Source: JAEUMD01 sp050246945
GTDB lineage: Bacteria > Pseudomonadota > Alphaproteobacteria > Rhizobiales > Hyphomicrobiaceae
NCBI GenBank assembly: GCA_050246945.1
Contig: JBFWVC010000012.1
Coordinates: forward strand, 124,001-188,000
DNA length: 64,000 nucleotides
Reading direction: 5' to 3'
Positions within the stretch are counted from its first letter, which is position 1. Each line of letters opens with the position of its first letter. Positions 44,715 to 53,096 of this stretch are shown here, piece after piece. Under the pieces are notes generated by a model. It was not told where the DNA came from. It did no database searches and saw only the letters and a list, made by a program, of their open reading frames with translations. A program made the position numbers and the translations under genes.

Positions 44715-45956
44715 TCACCCCATGCCCCCAACAGAGGCTCGGCCGTCGACATCGCCGCCGCGGCCGTTGTTCAAATCCGATATGCGTGCGCCAGCCTGCT
44801 TGCGCACGGCCTCAGCGATGAAGCCGCCACCGAGCACGCGCGCATCGTTGGAGCCGTCGCTGTAGAACACGCATGCCTGCCCTGCCGCGATGCCCTCGAT
44901 GCCTTCACCCAGCAGAACGCGCACCATCCCGTCGCCATCCGCCAGCAGAGTTGCTGGTGTGGGCGGTTGTGTCGAGCGCACCCGCGCATGGATGCCGAGG
45001 CCATGCGCCGCAGCTTCGCCGAGTGACGTATCGCCCAACCAGTTCACTCCGCGCAAGATGATTGCTTCGGTCATGAGGCAGTCGCGCGGACCGACGATGA
45101 CTTCGTTGCGGTCGGCATCGAGCCGGATCACGTAGTAGGGCTCGGGCGCGGGAATACCTAAGCCGCGCCGCTGCCCCACCGTGTAGTTGATGATGCCGTT
45201 GTGGCGCCCCAAGAGCCGCCCGTCGACGTGTACGATGTCTCCGGGCTGCAGCGCGCCGGGCTTCAGGCGTTCGATCACGTCGGTGTAGCGGCCGGTCGGC
45301 ACGAAGCAGATATCCTGGCTGTCGGGCTTGCTCGCCACGGGCAGCGCGAGCTCCTGTGCAATTCGGCGAACCTCTGACTTCGGCAGGTCGCCGAGCGGAA
45401 ACCACAGCCGCGCCAGTTGCTCTCGAGTCGTGGAAAACAGGAAATAGCTCTGGTCGCGATCCGCATCGACGGCACGCCGGAGTTCTGGACCGCACGGACC
45501 CTCTGTCCGTCGGATGTAGTGGCCGGTGGCCAGGAAGTCAGCGTCGAGTTCCCGGGCGGTCGAAAGGAGGTCCCCGAACTTGATGTCGCTGTTGCAGGTG
45601 ACGCACGGGATCGGCGTCTCGCCAGATACGTAGCTGTCCGCGAACTGCTCGATGACGCGCTCAGCGAAGCGCCGCTCATAGTCGAGAACGTAGTGCGGGA
45701 TGCCGACCGCATCTGCAACGCGTCGCGCGTCATGGATGTCCTGGCCTGCACAGCAGCTGCCGGGCTTTGCGGTAGCCTGCCCGTGGTCATACAGCTGTAA
45801 CGTGATGCCGATAACGTCGTGGCCGGCCGCTTTCATCAATGCGGCGACGACGGAGGAGTCGACGCCGCCCGACATGGCGACGACGACCCGCCTGCGCGGG
45901 CGCAGATCGCCCCGCGTAGGGGCGGCCTCGGCAGCAATGTCGTTGGCAGCGCTCAT
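44715..45956 (-). CDS. mnmA: tRNA-specific 2-thiouridylase MnmA
   Basis: Thiolates U34 of tRNA-Lys, -Glu and -Gln. The 413-residue protein has the PP-loop AMSGGVDSSVVA, the catalytic cysteines in CVTCNSDIKF and a second Cys near KPDSQDICFVP, and AVDADRDQSYFLF between them. A short N-terminal extension (about 20 residues) precedes the PP-loop. It is complete and lies directly upstream of pmtA on the same strand. Confidence 0.96.
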   Translation of the reverse strand: MSAANDIAAEAAPTRGDLRPRRRVVVAMSGGVDSSVVAALMKAAGHDVIGITLQLYDHGQATAKPGSCCAGQDIHDARRVADAVGIPHYVLDYERRFAERVIEQFADSYVSGETPIPCVTCNSDIKFGDLLSTARELDADFLATGHYIRRTEGPCGPELRRAVDADRDQSYFLFSTTREQLARLWFPLGDLPKSEVRRIAQELALPVASKPDSQDICFVPTGRYTDVIERLKPGALQPGDIVHVDGRLLGRHNGIINYTVGQRRGLGIPAPEPYYVIRLDADRNEVIVGPRDCLMTEAIILRGVNWLGDTSLGEAAAHGLGIHARVRSTQPPTPATLLADGDGMVRVLLGEGIEGIAAGQACVFYSDGSNDARVLGGGFIAEAVRKQAGARISDLNNGRGGDVDGRASVGGMG

Positions 45957-46821
45957 GGCAAATGCGTCGTTGTCTGTATCGAGTCGTTATCTTCGGATTT
46001 TCGTCTGGCCTAGCCGTTCGATCGGTATGCGCGTTTCCGCCACCCGTTCGGTTCTCCTGTTGGCCTTGCCGCTCCCGGAATCACAGTGGCCTGAGGACAT
46101 AGGCCATGAGAACTGTGGCCCTGAAAACTGTTGACGGAACCGCGGCGAGGCCACGGGTATTGGCAGTGTGCCGTAATCATCCCGGCTGGCCCTCCGCGCG
46201 CACCTATCCCGTCCGGAGCCAGGCTCCGAGACGAGAAAACTGCCATCATCTCATGACCAAACGGGGGCAAGTCCCCCGTTCGGCACGACCCGCACATATT
46301 TATGGCCAACTCCCTCGGCTCGCAAGCGCGGCAGTGCCGCATGGAGCCCGGTTTTTCAGCGCCTGAACGACCGGGACAACGAACTGTTGCGGCTCGCAGG
46401 GAGTTGGGGCGCCTCTGCGGGCGAAGGAACTTGTGGCGGCACAGTCGCTACAACTGGCTCGACCCATGCGTTCCGCAAACGGACTCATGATGTTGTTCCT
46501 GGGATGAGCAGTAGACTGATAAGCAGCTTCGCCGGTTGCCGGACCGCCAAGCAGCCTCGCCAACGGCCTTCGCCCAACCTGCTGCAGGGCATTCGCGCGC
46601 AGCATTTCCGCTCAGTCGCCGGCACGCCCTCGGCAAGTGGCAGCCATTAATCGACCGGAAATTCCAATCGCTGCTAGGTCGTAATGGGACATTTCGTCGT
46701 TTTTCGACGCATTTCGTTTTCGTTTGTCTCCAAATGATCCTGCGTTAAACATTTTCATAAACCATAATGGATCGGAATTGGTGAGAAGATACAGGTATTT
46801 AGTGTAAGTTTATTTTGCCGT
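45957..46821. other. 865-base intergenic region with secondary structure but no supported gene
   Basis: Short frames occur on both strands, but none has a family match. Three imperfect 14-15-base direct repeats begin GGCC at 46088, 46102 and 46117 (GGCC...GAG/GAA...ACTG). A hairpin AACGGGGG/CCCCCGTT lies at about 46260-46280. A larger foldable segment covers 46306-46407, with closing stem CCAACTCCCT/AGGGAGTTGG. The last part, from about 46680, turns AT-rich, as expected for the sciP promoter region. Confidence 0.5.
46306..46407. other. Candidate structured RNA element
   Basis: Closed by a 10-bp perfect stem CCAACTCCCT/AGGGAGTTGG that can be extended by CGGCTCGCAA pairing imperfectly with TTGCGGCTCGC. 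Inside lie CCCGGT/ACCGGG and a small CAG-CGC-CTG hairpin. No match to SRP, tmRNA or RNase P RNA motifs was seen. The strand is unknown. It may be a small RNA or merely a repeat remnant. Confidence 0.3.
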
Positions 46822-46836
46822 TTAGGGCAAACTTAA
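46822..46836 (+). promoter_or_regulatory. CtrA-box-like site upstream of sciP
   Basis: TTAG-N7-TTAA, one base from the TTAA-N7-TTAA CtrA consensus, 51 bases before the sciP start. A further half-site TTAAACAT lies at 46745-46752. In Caulobacter CtrA drives sciP, so the position fits. Confidence 0.6.
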
Positions 46837-46886
46837 CGGCGGTGCGTTATCAATGTCATCTGGTCCATGAGCGTGTGTAGAGTAAC

Positions 46887-47165
46887 ATGACCGAGCATCA
46901 AATGAGAGCGCGTGTGCGCTACGTTATCGGGCCGGACGGGAGCCCGCTGACCGTTGCCGACCTGCCCCCCAGCAATACCAAGCGGTGGGTCATCAGGCGC
47001 AAGGCAGAGGTCGTCGCAGCCGTCCGTGGCGGATTGCTGTCGATCGAGGAGGCGTGCGAGCGCTACAAGCTCACCGTCGACGAGTTCATGTCGTGGCAGC
47101 GATCTATCGACAAGCACGGTCTTCCCGGACTGCGCGCCACCAGAATTCAGAAATACCGCGGCTGA
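46887..47165 (+). CDS. sciP: CtrA inhibitor SciP (DUF1153)
   Basis: A 92-residue helix-turn-helix protein that binds CtrA and blocks activation of CtrA-dependent promoters. It matches the SciP family along its whole length: RVRYVIGPDGSPLT, a NTKRWVIRRKAEVVAAVRGGL core, then EEACERYKLTVDEFMSWQ and GLPGLRATRIQKYR at the end. A CtrA-box-like site lies upstream. ctrA itself is 2 kb downstream on the same strand, with fliJ between them in reverse. Confidence 0.95.
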   Translation: MTEHQMRARVRYVIGPDGSPLTVADLPPSNTKRWVIRRKAEVVAAVRGGLLSIEEACERYKLTVDEFMSWQRSIDKHGLPGLRATRIQKYRG

Positions 47166-47225
47166 TCGCGTGCTCTGCACCTCGCCTGGAGGTGGGGTCT
47201 GGTCCGAGCGCGCTGGCGCTGAGGG

Positions 47226-47879
47226 CTATGGCTTCTCTTTGGCCACCTGCCGCTTCGGTTGGGTGGTCTTTTGCTTTTGGGCGCCCGCGTCAGCCTTTGC
47301 GGCCCCCGCGGGTTCGGCTTGCCAGGCACCCTTGAACGCGTCCGGGTCACAGCCCTGATCGCCGATCGACCAGGCGGCCACACTCTTCGTCATTTTGGCA
47401 GCTATTGGCTCTGGCAGCTTGAGGTTCTCCGCGACGACGCTCGTCTCGTCGCTCCCAGAAGGCATGATTGAAATCCGGAAGGCTTTGACTCCGCGAGGGC
47501 TTTCCGCCGTGTTATCGCGCTCCCGAATGAGAATTTCCGCCTTGCCACCCTTGTGCGCCGGCTCTGCCATAGCCTCGTAGATGTGCGTTGATTTCAGGAA
47601 ACCGTTGGTGCCGAACCAGCAGGCCATGGCCCCGCGGCCGATCCGTTCGTAGACCTCGGTCGACGATCCAACGACGGGTGGCGGCGCCTCGGGAAGCGAG
47701 ATCTTCGGCAGTGACGGAAGACTGGGTAGCGCCGCTGTTGCACCCTCGCCATTACTTGCACAGCCACTGAGTAAAACGGCCAATACTGCTGAGGTTGCGA
47801 CAAAAAAAGGCAAGGCGCGGGCAGTTCTGCCTGCGCGAGGCACGTACAGATGTCGGCCGCTCGCCTTCGTCCGTTTCAC
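47226..47879 (-). CDS. Putative lipoprotein, function unknown
   Basis: About 217 residues from a GTG start preceded by GGGGGAA. A basic N-region leads to the hydrophobic core FFVATSAVLAV and lipobox LLSGC with Cys40, so the product should be lipidated. A short Pro/Leu-rich segment follows (LPSLPSLPKISLPEAPPP). A globular part then contains GRGAMACWFGTNGFLK and WSIGDQGCDPDAF, the latter with a second Cys. It ends in a Lys/Gln/Ala-rich tail. An upstream in-frame extension to 48026 is unlikely. It converges with sciP. No family was recognised with confidence. Confidence 0.75.
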   Translation of the reverse strand: MKRTKASGRHLYVPRAGRTARALPFFVATSAVLAVLLSGCASNGEGATAALPSLPSLPKISLPEAPPPVVGSSTEVYERIGRGAMACWFGTNGFLKSTHIYEAMAEPAHKGGKAEILIRERDNTAESPRGVKAFRISIMPSGSDETSVVAENLKLPEPIAAKMTKSVAAWSIGDQGCDPDAFKGAWQAEPAGAAKADAGAQKQKTTQPKRQVAKEKP

Positions 47880-48110
47880 GTCGCCATTCCCCCGAACCCT
47901 CGCGTCGAGTCTGATCGGGCCAGCCGGCGCGATGCGCCAACCGTGCCTCGCGATCACGTCAGGACACACTGTTGCATAGGCGCTCAGCTTGGGTCCGGCA
48001 AGAGGTCGGGGGGAGCATATGAACACGCCAATGGCCCGCCCCCGTTACCGGAAGCGAGCTTGAAAGACGTTCAACAACGAGGAGGCCGTGCTGATTGGCC
48101 CCTGCCGGCT

Positions 48111-48506
48111 TCAGCGAAGCTGCGACGACTGCGAGCTATTCGAACGCGAACGGCCAGCCCGTCCCGATCCCGCCGTAGTCGGCCGCTGTTCGACGGAAGC
48201 AAGTCGGTCCATCTGCTCCAGAAACTCGTCGCGCTCGCGAATGGCATCCTCGAGCCGCGGTCTCAGACCGGCTGCGGACGCCAGCAGGTTCTCGCGGCGC
48301 AGCGCCGCCGAGCGGGCGAAAGTCGAGTAGTTGAAGTGGGAGGAGTCGCGCACGCCGGTGCGCTCCTCTTCAGCCTGGATTTGCCGCTCGAGGTCCGCCG
48401 CGACCTGTTCGAATTCGCGGATCATATGCTCAAGGTCGTTGACCTTGCGCACCCTTTCATCGGCCTCGAAACGCATTGCGCGTGACGCTGTGTCTGGTGA
48501 CTTCAT
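48111..48506 (-). CDS. fliJ: Flagellar export chaperone FliJ
   Basis: A 131-residue coiled-coil protein. The N-terminal MRFEADERVRKVNDLEHMIREFE, the central DLERQIQAEEERTGV and SHFNYSTFARSAALRRENL are characteristic of the Rhizobiales FliJ. The C-terminus is Ser/Arg-rich. FliJ links the flagellar export ATPase to the gate. In Hyphomicrobiales it is often adjacent to ctrA, as here. The start ATG at 48506 is chosen over an upstream TTG. A CtrA-box-like site lies 165 bases upstream. Confidence 0.85.
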   Translation of the reverse strand: MKSPDTASRAMRFEADERVRKVNDLEHMIREFEQVAADLERQIQAEEERTGVRDSSHFNYSTFARSAALRRENLLASAAGLRPRLEDAIRERDEFLEQMDRLASVEQRPTTAGSGRAGRSRSNSSQSSQLR

Positions 48507-48670
48507 CGTTCGATACCCCAAACAAATTCGAACATATAGCCGGAATTAATCAAGTTCCGTGCCAAGTCGTGTGCCAAGAACAGCGAAGCACGCCCCCGCC
48601 TACTTTGTTTTTCTCAAATGTTCGCGCTGCACCCGCAACATTTGTTGAGATGAACTATGGCACATGACGC

Positions 48671-48685
48671 TTAAGTTGCGGTAAA
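48671..48685 (-). promoter_or_regulatory. CtrA-box-like site in the fliJ-ctrA divergent region
   Basis: TTAA-N7-TAAA, one change from the consensus. It lies 165 bases upstream of fliJ and 500 before ctrA, so fliJ is the likelier target. CtrA control of flagellar genes is well established in alphaproteobacteria. Confidence 0.5.
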
Positions 48686-49063
48686 GCCACTTCTACGACA
48701 CTTGATGTCGTTTGGAGCCTATGGCGCTCCAAAAAAAAGCCTTCAAAGCTGTGGACGAACTCCGAATTCTGTTACCTCTAGATTCGTGCAGCGTTCGGGC
48801 TGGGTAAATCAGACGCGAATTGATTCTCCCGACAGGCGAGGGTTGGCCGCAGAAGATTGCTCGAGCGGGCACAATCGAGGGCGCAAGTTATCAATCCGAA
48901 TTGTCATCTTGCTGCCGGACAGGTTCCGGCAGATGGGGAGCCTTTGTGCGGCCTTCGGGCCGCCGGTCGCGGATTCGCCGGGCAGCGAAACGGGACATGG
49001 GCAGATAGTGTGAAGATTACCCTGAACGGATGCGAAGTTTTCAGCATCGGTGGGCAAGAGAAA

Positions 49064-49111
49064 ATTAGGGTTTGTTAACCTCTGCCGCGTACTTTCCTAA
49101 CGATGGCTTAG
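49064..49111 (+). promoter_or_regulatory. Two CtrA-box-like sites upstream of ctrA
   Basis: ATTA-N7-TTAA at 49064-49078 and CTAA-N7-TTAG at 49097-49111 lie 75 to 120 bases before the ctrA start. Each departs from the consensus by one or two bases. Three GATTC motifs (GANTC, the CcrM methylation site) occur farther upstream at 48781, 48822 and 48972. The arrangement resembles the self-regulated, methylation-sensitive ctrA promoters of Caulobacter. Confidence 0.5.
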
Positions 49112-49185
49112 CGAGAACTGAGTTGCGTTCTCTTCATGTCGGGGCAGCGGGCCCGGCAGGTTTGCCGGGGAAGAGAGGAACGAGC

Positions 49186-49881
49186 ATGCGGGTTCTTTTG
49201 ATCGAGGATGACAGCGCGACGGCTCAAAGCATTGAGCTGATGCTGCAGTCTGAAGGCTTCAATATCTACACGACGGATCTTGGCGAGGAAGGTGTCGACC
49301 TCGGCAAGCTGTACGATTACGACATTATTCTTCTGGACCTCGGGCTGCCGGATATGAGCGGCTACGACGTCTTGAAGATGCTCCGGGTGGCCAAGGTTCA
49401 GACTCCGATTCTGATCCTCTCAGGCCATGCCGGTATCGAGGACAAGGTGCGCGGTCTGGGCTTCGGTGCCGACGACTACCTCACCAAGCCGTTCCACAAG
49501 GACGAGCTGGTGGCGCGCATCCACGCTATTGTGCGCCGCTCGAAAGGGCACGCACAGTCGGTTATCGAGACGGGCGACCTGCGCGTCAATCTCGACACCA
49601 AGACGGTCGAGGTCAACGGTCAGCGCGTGCATCTGACGGGCAAGGAATACCAGATGCTCGAGCTGCTCTCGCTGCGCAAGGGCACGACGCTCACTAAGGA
49701 GATGTTCCTCAATCATCTCTACGGCGGCATGGACGAGCCCGAGCTCAAGATCATCGACGTCTTTATCTGCAAGCTCAGGAAGAAGCTGCAGACCGCCACC
49801 GGTGGACAGCACTATATCGAAACCGTCTGGGGCCGCGGATACGTGCTGCGCGATCCCAACGACGATACGGTCGCGGCCTGA
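49186..49881 (+). CDS. ctrA: Cell cycle response regulator CtrA
   Basis: OmpR-type response regulator that controls cell division, flagellum and pilus genes and blocks replication initiation. The 231-residue protein has the receiver domain MRVLLIEDDSATAQSIELML, phospho-acceptor Asp51 in LLDLGLPDMSGYD and the conserved Lys in DDYLTKPFHKDEL. A winged-helix DNA-binding domain follows (LTGKEYQMLELL, IIDVFICKLRKKL). It ends in Ala-Ala, like the ClpXP-recognised end of Caulobacter CtrA. GAGAGGAACGAGC precedes the ATG. A strong terminator follows. Confidence 0.98.
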   Translation: MRVLLIEDDSATAQSIELMLQSEGFNIYTTDLGEEGVDLGKLYDYDIILLDLGLPDMSGYDVLKMLRVAKVQTPILILSGHAGIEDKVRGLGFGADDYLTKPFHKDELVARIHAIVRRSKGHAQSVIETGDLRVNLDTKTVEVNGQRVHLTGKEYQMLELLSLRKGTTLTKEMFLNHLYGGMDEPELKIIDVFICKLRKKLQTATGGQHYIETVWGRGYVLRDPNDDTVAA

Positions 49882-49916
49882 GTTCTACAGGTTTGAACCG
49901 GCCGAAAAAGAAAATG

Positions 49917-49948
49917 ACGGGGAGCCATTGTGCTCCCCGTTTTTCTTT
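49917..49948 (+). terminator. Rho-independent terminator of ctrA
   Basis: A 9-bp perfect stem ACGGGGAGC/GCTCCCCGT with a six-base loop is followed by TTTTCTTTT. An A-rich stretch precedes it (GAAAAAGAAAA), so it may also stop transcription of the minus-strand DUF2269 gene coming from the other side. Confidence 0.93.
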
Positions 49949-49994
49949 TCGAATGCCCTATGAACCAGTTTCGAGAAAAGTCGGGACGCGTCTT

Positions 49995-50462
49995 CTAAAA
50001 AGCAGGCTTTGTCAGCATCAGCCAGATAATGGCGAGCACCGAGAAAAACGCCGGAAAACCGCAGGCGAGCCAAATCCGGTAGAGCCTGTAGAAATCCGCA
50101 GAAAGCGGTTCGCCAGCATCCCGCGACGCCCGCGCAAGCTCCCGCATGCGGATCTGTATTGCCACAACCGGCAACCAGAACACCCCCACGATGGCGTAGA
50201 GAAGCAGCGACGCCCCAACCCAACCTTCGAGCAGCGGGTAGCCCACACGCATTGCCAGCAGCATGCCGGTGATAGGCTGCGCGATGGCCGCCGTCGCTGT
50301 GAATACGGTATCGGCCAGCACGACGATGCCTGCCACATGCGCGACGAGCCGGGGATCGCGGCTCCTGACCGAGATCACCATGAAGAATGCAATTCCGGCA
50401 CCCGTGCCGAGCAGCACGGTGGCGCCCATGACATGCAGAAATTTGAGGATCTCGTACGTCAT
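49995..50462 (-). CDS. DUF2269 family membrane protein
   Basis: A 155-residue protein with four membrane helices. It starts MTYEILKFLHVMGATVLLGTG and contains TATAAIAQPITGMLLA, a pattern typical of DUF2269. A conserved His lies in the first helix. Its ATG overlaps the stop of the upstream SDR-DoxX gene (ATGA), so the two are translated together. A longer frame to 50669 would extend into that gene and is rejected. Function is unknown. Confidence 0.85.
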   Translation of the reverse strand: MTYEILKFLHVMGATVLLGTGAGIAFFMVISVRSRDPRLVAHVAGIVVLADTVFTATAAIAQPITGMLLAMRVGYPLLEGWVGASLLLYAIVGVFWLPVVAIQIRMRELARASRDAGEPLSADFYRLYRIWLACGFPAFFSVLAIIWLMLTKPAF

Positions 50463-51784
50463 CGCTCGCCCACGATTGCGGCTGCAACGAGCGCAAGAGC
50501 CAGCACTGGCAGCACCTTGAGGAGGGGCCCGAGCGGATCTCCCCACAGGTCTGCCGCAAGCAATGTCCCGCCAAGGAGATAGAGAAGCGACATCCCCGCC
50601 ATGGCGAGCGCAGCCGAGCGCGCGGATCTGCGAAAGAGGATGCCAGCCCCCAGCAGCATGTCGAGACAAGCGCCGCCGAGCACGAGAAAGGCCGCCGTTG
50701 GTCTCGCCACCCCCCTTTCTGTCAGGATGCGCGCGGCCTCGTCGAATTGAATGAACCCGATGACGCCCGACGACAGCCAGAACAGTGCCAGCGTGCCGAC
50801 GATTGCCGGCAGCATCAGGTAGAGCCGAGCGTACCAGCGGTCTTGCGGCGTAGCGGGCATCGCGGCCAATGTCTCTGCGAGTGGCCGGCAGTCGCCCCCC
50901 GCATCCTGCCAGGGGCGCGGGTCACCGTGAATTCCCTCGCTCAGCACGCGGATTGCCGTGGACCTCAGGGGCGAGCGCCAGCCCAGATACCCAAGTGCAT
51001 CAGCAAGCTTGGCAAGCAGCCCGACCATCGCATCCGGCACGCGAATCGCGGTGCGCCACGGTGGCAGGCCCAGCCAGGAACGCACAGACCGCACCACATC
51101 ATCAAGGCTGTGGCTTCCGGGCTCGGTCAGGTCCGCCACGGTGCCACCTGCTATCTCGCCGCGCGCCGCCGAAACCACCGCAGCGGTTACGTCGTCGATT
51201 GAAACGGTTTCGATCCGCGATTGTCCGAGCACCTGAAGTCTGACAAGCGGAACTGCGGCGCTCGCGCGCAACAGTGCCGTCCCCCCGTAGGCTTCGCGCG
51301 CCAGAACCAGGCTCGGCCTCAGCACCACCCAGTCGAGCCGCGATGCCATCAACAAAGCATCGCCACGTGCTTTCGAGCGAAAGAACTCGGTCGAGGAATT
51401 TGGCGAAACGCCTGCCGCAGAGATCTGGACGACGCGCGTCGTCGTTCCCTCCAGAGCTGCGACGAGCCGCGCGACCATCGTTTCATGGATCGCGATAACA
51501 TTGTCCTGGAGGCCGTCTTGGAGTGCACCCGCCGCATTCACGACGACATCGGCCCCGGCCACCGCATGCCGCAACTGTTCAACGGAGGCTTCGGCCAGAT
51601 CGAGAATGCGCCATCCGATATCCGCCTGCACCTGCCGCGCCGACGTCTCGGAACGCCCCACACCGATGATCACGAATCCCGATTGACTGAGTGCGCGTGC
51701 GCAGGCGGCGCCGATCAGCCCATAGCCGCCCAACACGCAGGCCGTCTTGCGCACATGACGATGTTCGGTGTGATCCGCCACCAT
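50459..51784 (-). CDS. SDR/NAD(P)-binding protein fused to a DoxX-like membrane domain
   Basis: A 441-residue two-domain protein. Residues 15-310 form an NAD(P)-binding Rossmann fold of the atypical SDR type: VLGGYGLIGAACARAL at the nucleotide site, DVVVNAAGALQDG, and a shifted active site around RSKARGDALL. The last 120 residues contain four hydrophobic segments like DoxX/DUF4345 proteins (GGACLDMLLGAGILFRRSARSAALAMAG). The fusion followed by DUF2269 is a recurring arrangement in proteobacteria as I recall. The substrate is unknown, possibly a membrane quinone or lipid. Confidence 0.8.
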   Translation of the reverse strand: MVADHTEHRHVRKTACVLGGYGLIGAACARALSQSGFVIIGVGRSETSARQVQADIGWRILDLAEASVEQLRHAVAGADVVVNAAGALQDGLQDNVIAIHETMVARLVAALEGTTTRVVQISAAGVSPNSSTEFFRSKARGDALLMASRLDWVVLRPSLVLAREAYGGTALLRASAAVPLVRLQVLGQSRIETVSIDDVTAAVVSAARGEIAGGTVADLTEPGSHSLDDVVRSVRSWLGLPPWRTAIRVPDAMVGLLAKLADALGYLGWRSPLRSTAIRVLSEGIHGDPRPWQDAGGDCRPLAETLAAMPATPQDRWYARLYLMLPAIVGTLALFWLSSGVIGFIQFDEAARILTERGVARPTAAFLVLGGACLDMLLGAGILFRRSARSAALAMAGMSLLYLLGGTLLAADLWGDPLGPLLKVLPVLALALVAAAIVGER

Positions 51785-51799
51785 GCGATCGAACCCTCC

Positions 51800-52942
51800 T
51801 CACTTGGCGGCCGCCGCCGGTGGGACGCGCGCTCCGGATGGTACACGCGCGGAGAGGGCTTCAGCTTCCCTTTTCGGTTCCTGGGCACGCTTCCAGACGC
51901 CATCGCAGTTGGCTGCTGCGTATTCGGGTGTGCCGGTGTCCGGCTCTTCCGCCTCCTCCCTCTCCGCCGCGGCCGAAGAACTGGCATGCACCTTTGCCGG
52001 ATCCGACCCATCGAGCGCGCGTGACGGGAAGACGCCGACATAGTCGAGATCCTCAAGCTCCGACTTCGCCTGCGCGATGGCGTCGGCGCTCGTCAGATAC
52101 TCCACCGCAAAGACCGGCTTGCCGTCTTCCTTCAGCGTGTCGAGCAGCCGTGTCGTTTCCGTCACCATCGACTTGGGATTGCGTTTGCCGGTGTCCGTCA
52201 CGCCGTAGAGCAGGTCCTCCTTTGCCACCCCGTCGATCGCCGCGCGGTAGGTGGCGTCGTCCAGAAGTTCCTCGGCATTTTGCACGATGACGAGAAAGCC
52301 CGGATCGCGCGCGCGCGCTGACGACGCCAGGTCCTTGACGAACGAGATCATGCGCTGACGCGACTTCGGGAAGCGGTCTGCTATGTCGGCATAGACGTCG
52401 ACCCGGTCGAGATAGACTCCGTCGAACCCCGCATCCTGGATCGCCTCGAGATACGAATGCGCGCCCTCAAACACGATGTCGCGCCACCCACTGTCCCAGA
52501 ATTTGACGAGATAGTTTTTCGGCCAGCGGCAGTTCTCCGCGACGATCCAGTCGGGTGGGGCGTCGCGCCACGCGGCGTGCCAGTAGGGGCGATACTCTTC
52601 CGCCTCGCCAATCGAGAAATACGCGATGACGAGGCGGCGATCCCCGTCGGGCTTTCGCTTCAGCTTGTCGACCTTGGCCCGCGTCAGAGGCTTGAGGCCA
52701 TCGCCGCTGTCCACGGCGTAATCGATCACCAGCATGTCGCTGTCCGATCGGGTAACACGGCCCATTGCAGCTGCAAAATCCTGCAACTGGTAGGTCCAAT
52801 GCTCCACCTGCGCCAGTCTCGCCCTCCGCGAATCTCCCGGCAGCCTGACGAGCCACAGCGCAACGGCGGCGGCGGTGACGCTCAGGATCAGCAGGCCCAG
52901 CGGTCGGAAGGGATGTGGCTTGTTTCGGTCTGACGGGATCAT
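51800..52942 (-). CDS. TM1410/MJ1477-type putative glycoside hydrolase (GH114-like)
   Basis: About 380 residues with an N-terminal membrane anchor or signal (LGLLILSVTAAAVALWLV). A TIM-barrel of the endo-alpha-1,4-polygalactosaminidase superfamily follows. Visible landmarks are LVIDYAVDSGDG, VIAYFSIGEAEEYR, WRDIVFEGAHSYLEAI and GFDGVYLDRVD, whose Asp residues are the likely catalytic acids. The last 60 residues are Glu/Ala/Pro-rich. Such enzymes act on galactosamine-containing exopolysaccharide. A GTG start two codons upstream is an alternative. It is followed 16 bases later by the SDR-DoxX gene. Confidence 0.78.
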   Translation of the reverse strand: MIPSDRNKPHPFRPLGLLILSVTAAAVALWLVRLPGDSRRARLAQVEHWTYQLQDFAAAMGRVTRSDSDMLVIDYAVDSGDGLKPLTRAKVDKLKRKPDGDRRLVIAYFSIGEAEEYRPYWHAAWRDAPPDWIVAENCRWPKNYLVKFWDSGWRDIVFEGAHSYLEAIQDAGFDGVYLDRVDVYADIADRFPKSRQRMISFVKDLASSARARDPGFLVIVQNAEELLDDATYRAAIDGVAKEDLLYGVTDTGKRNPKSMVTETTRLLDTLKEDGKPVFAVEYLTSADAIAQAKSELEDLDYVGVFPSRALDGSDPAKVHASSSAAAEREEAEEPDTGTPEYAAANCDGVWKRAQEPKREAEALSARVPSGARVPPAAAAK

Positions 52943-53096
52943 GCGCACTATCTGGTCGGTTCAGGAGAAACTGGTGAGAGCAGACTTTCCCGCGATCTGA
53001 TCAGCACCGGCAAGCCCCACTGTCGTCGATTGTCAAAATCCGCTATGAGCGCCTGAATGGCTCCAAGACCCAGGATTCCAAACGAGAAAGCGTTCC

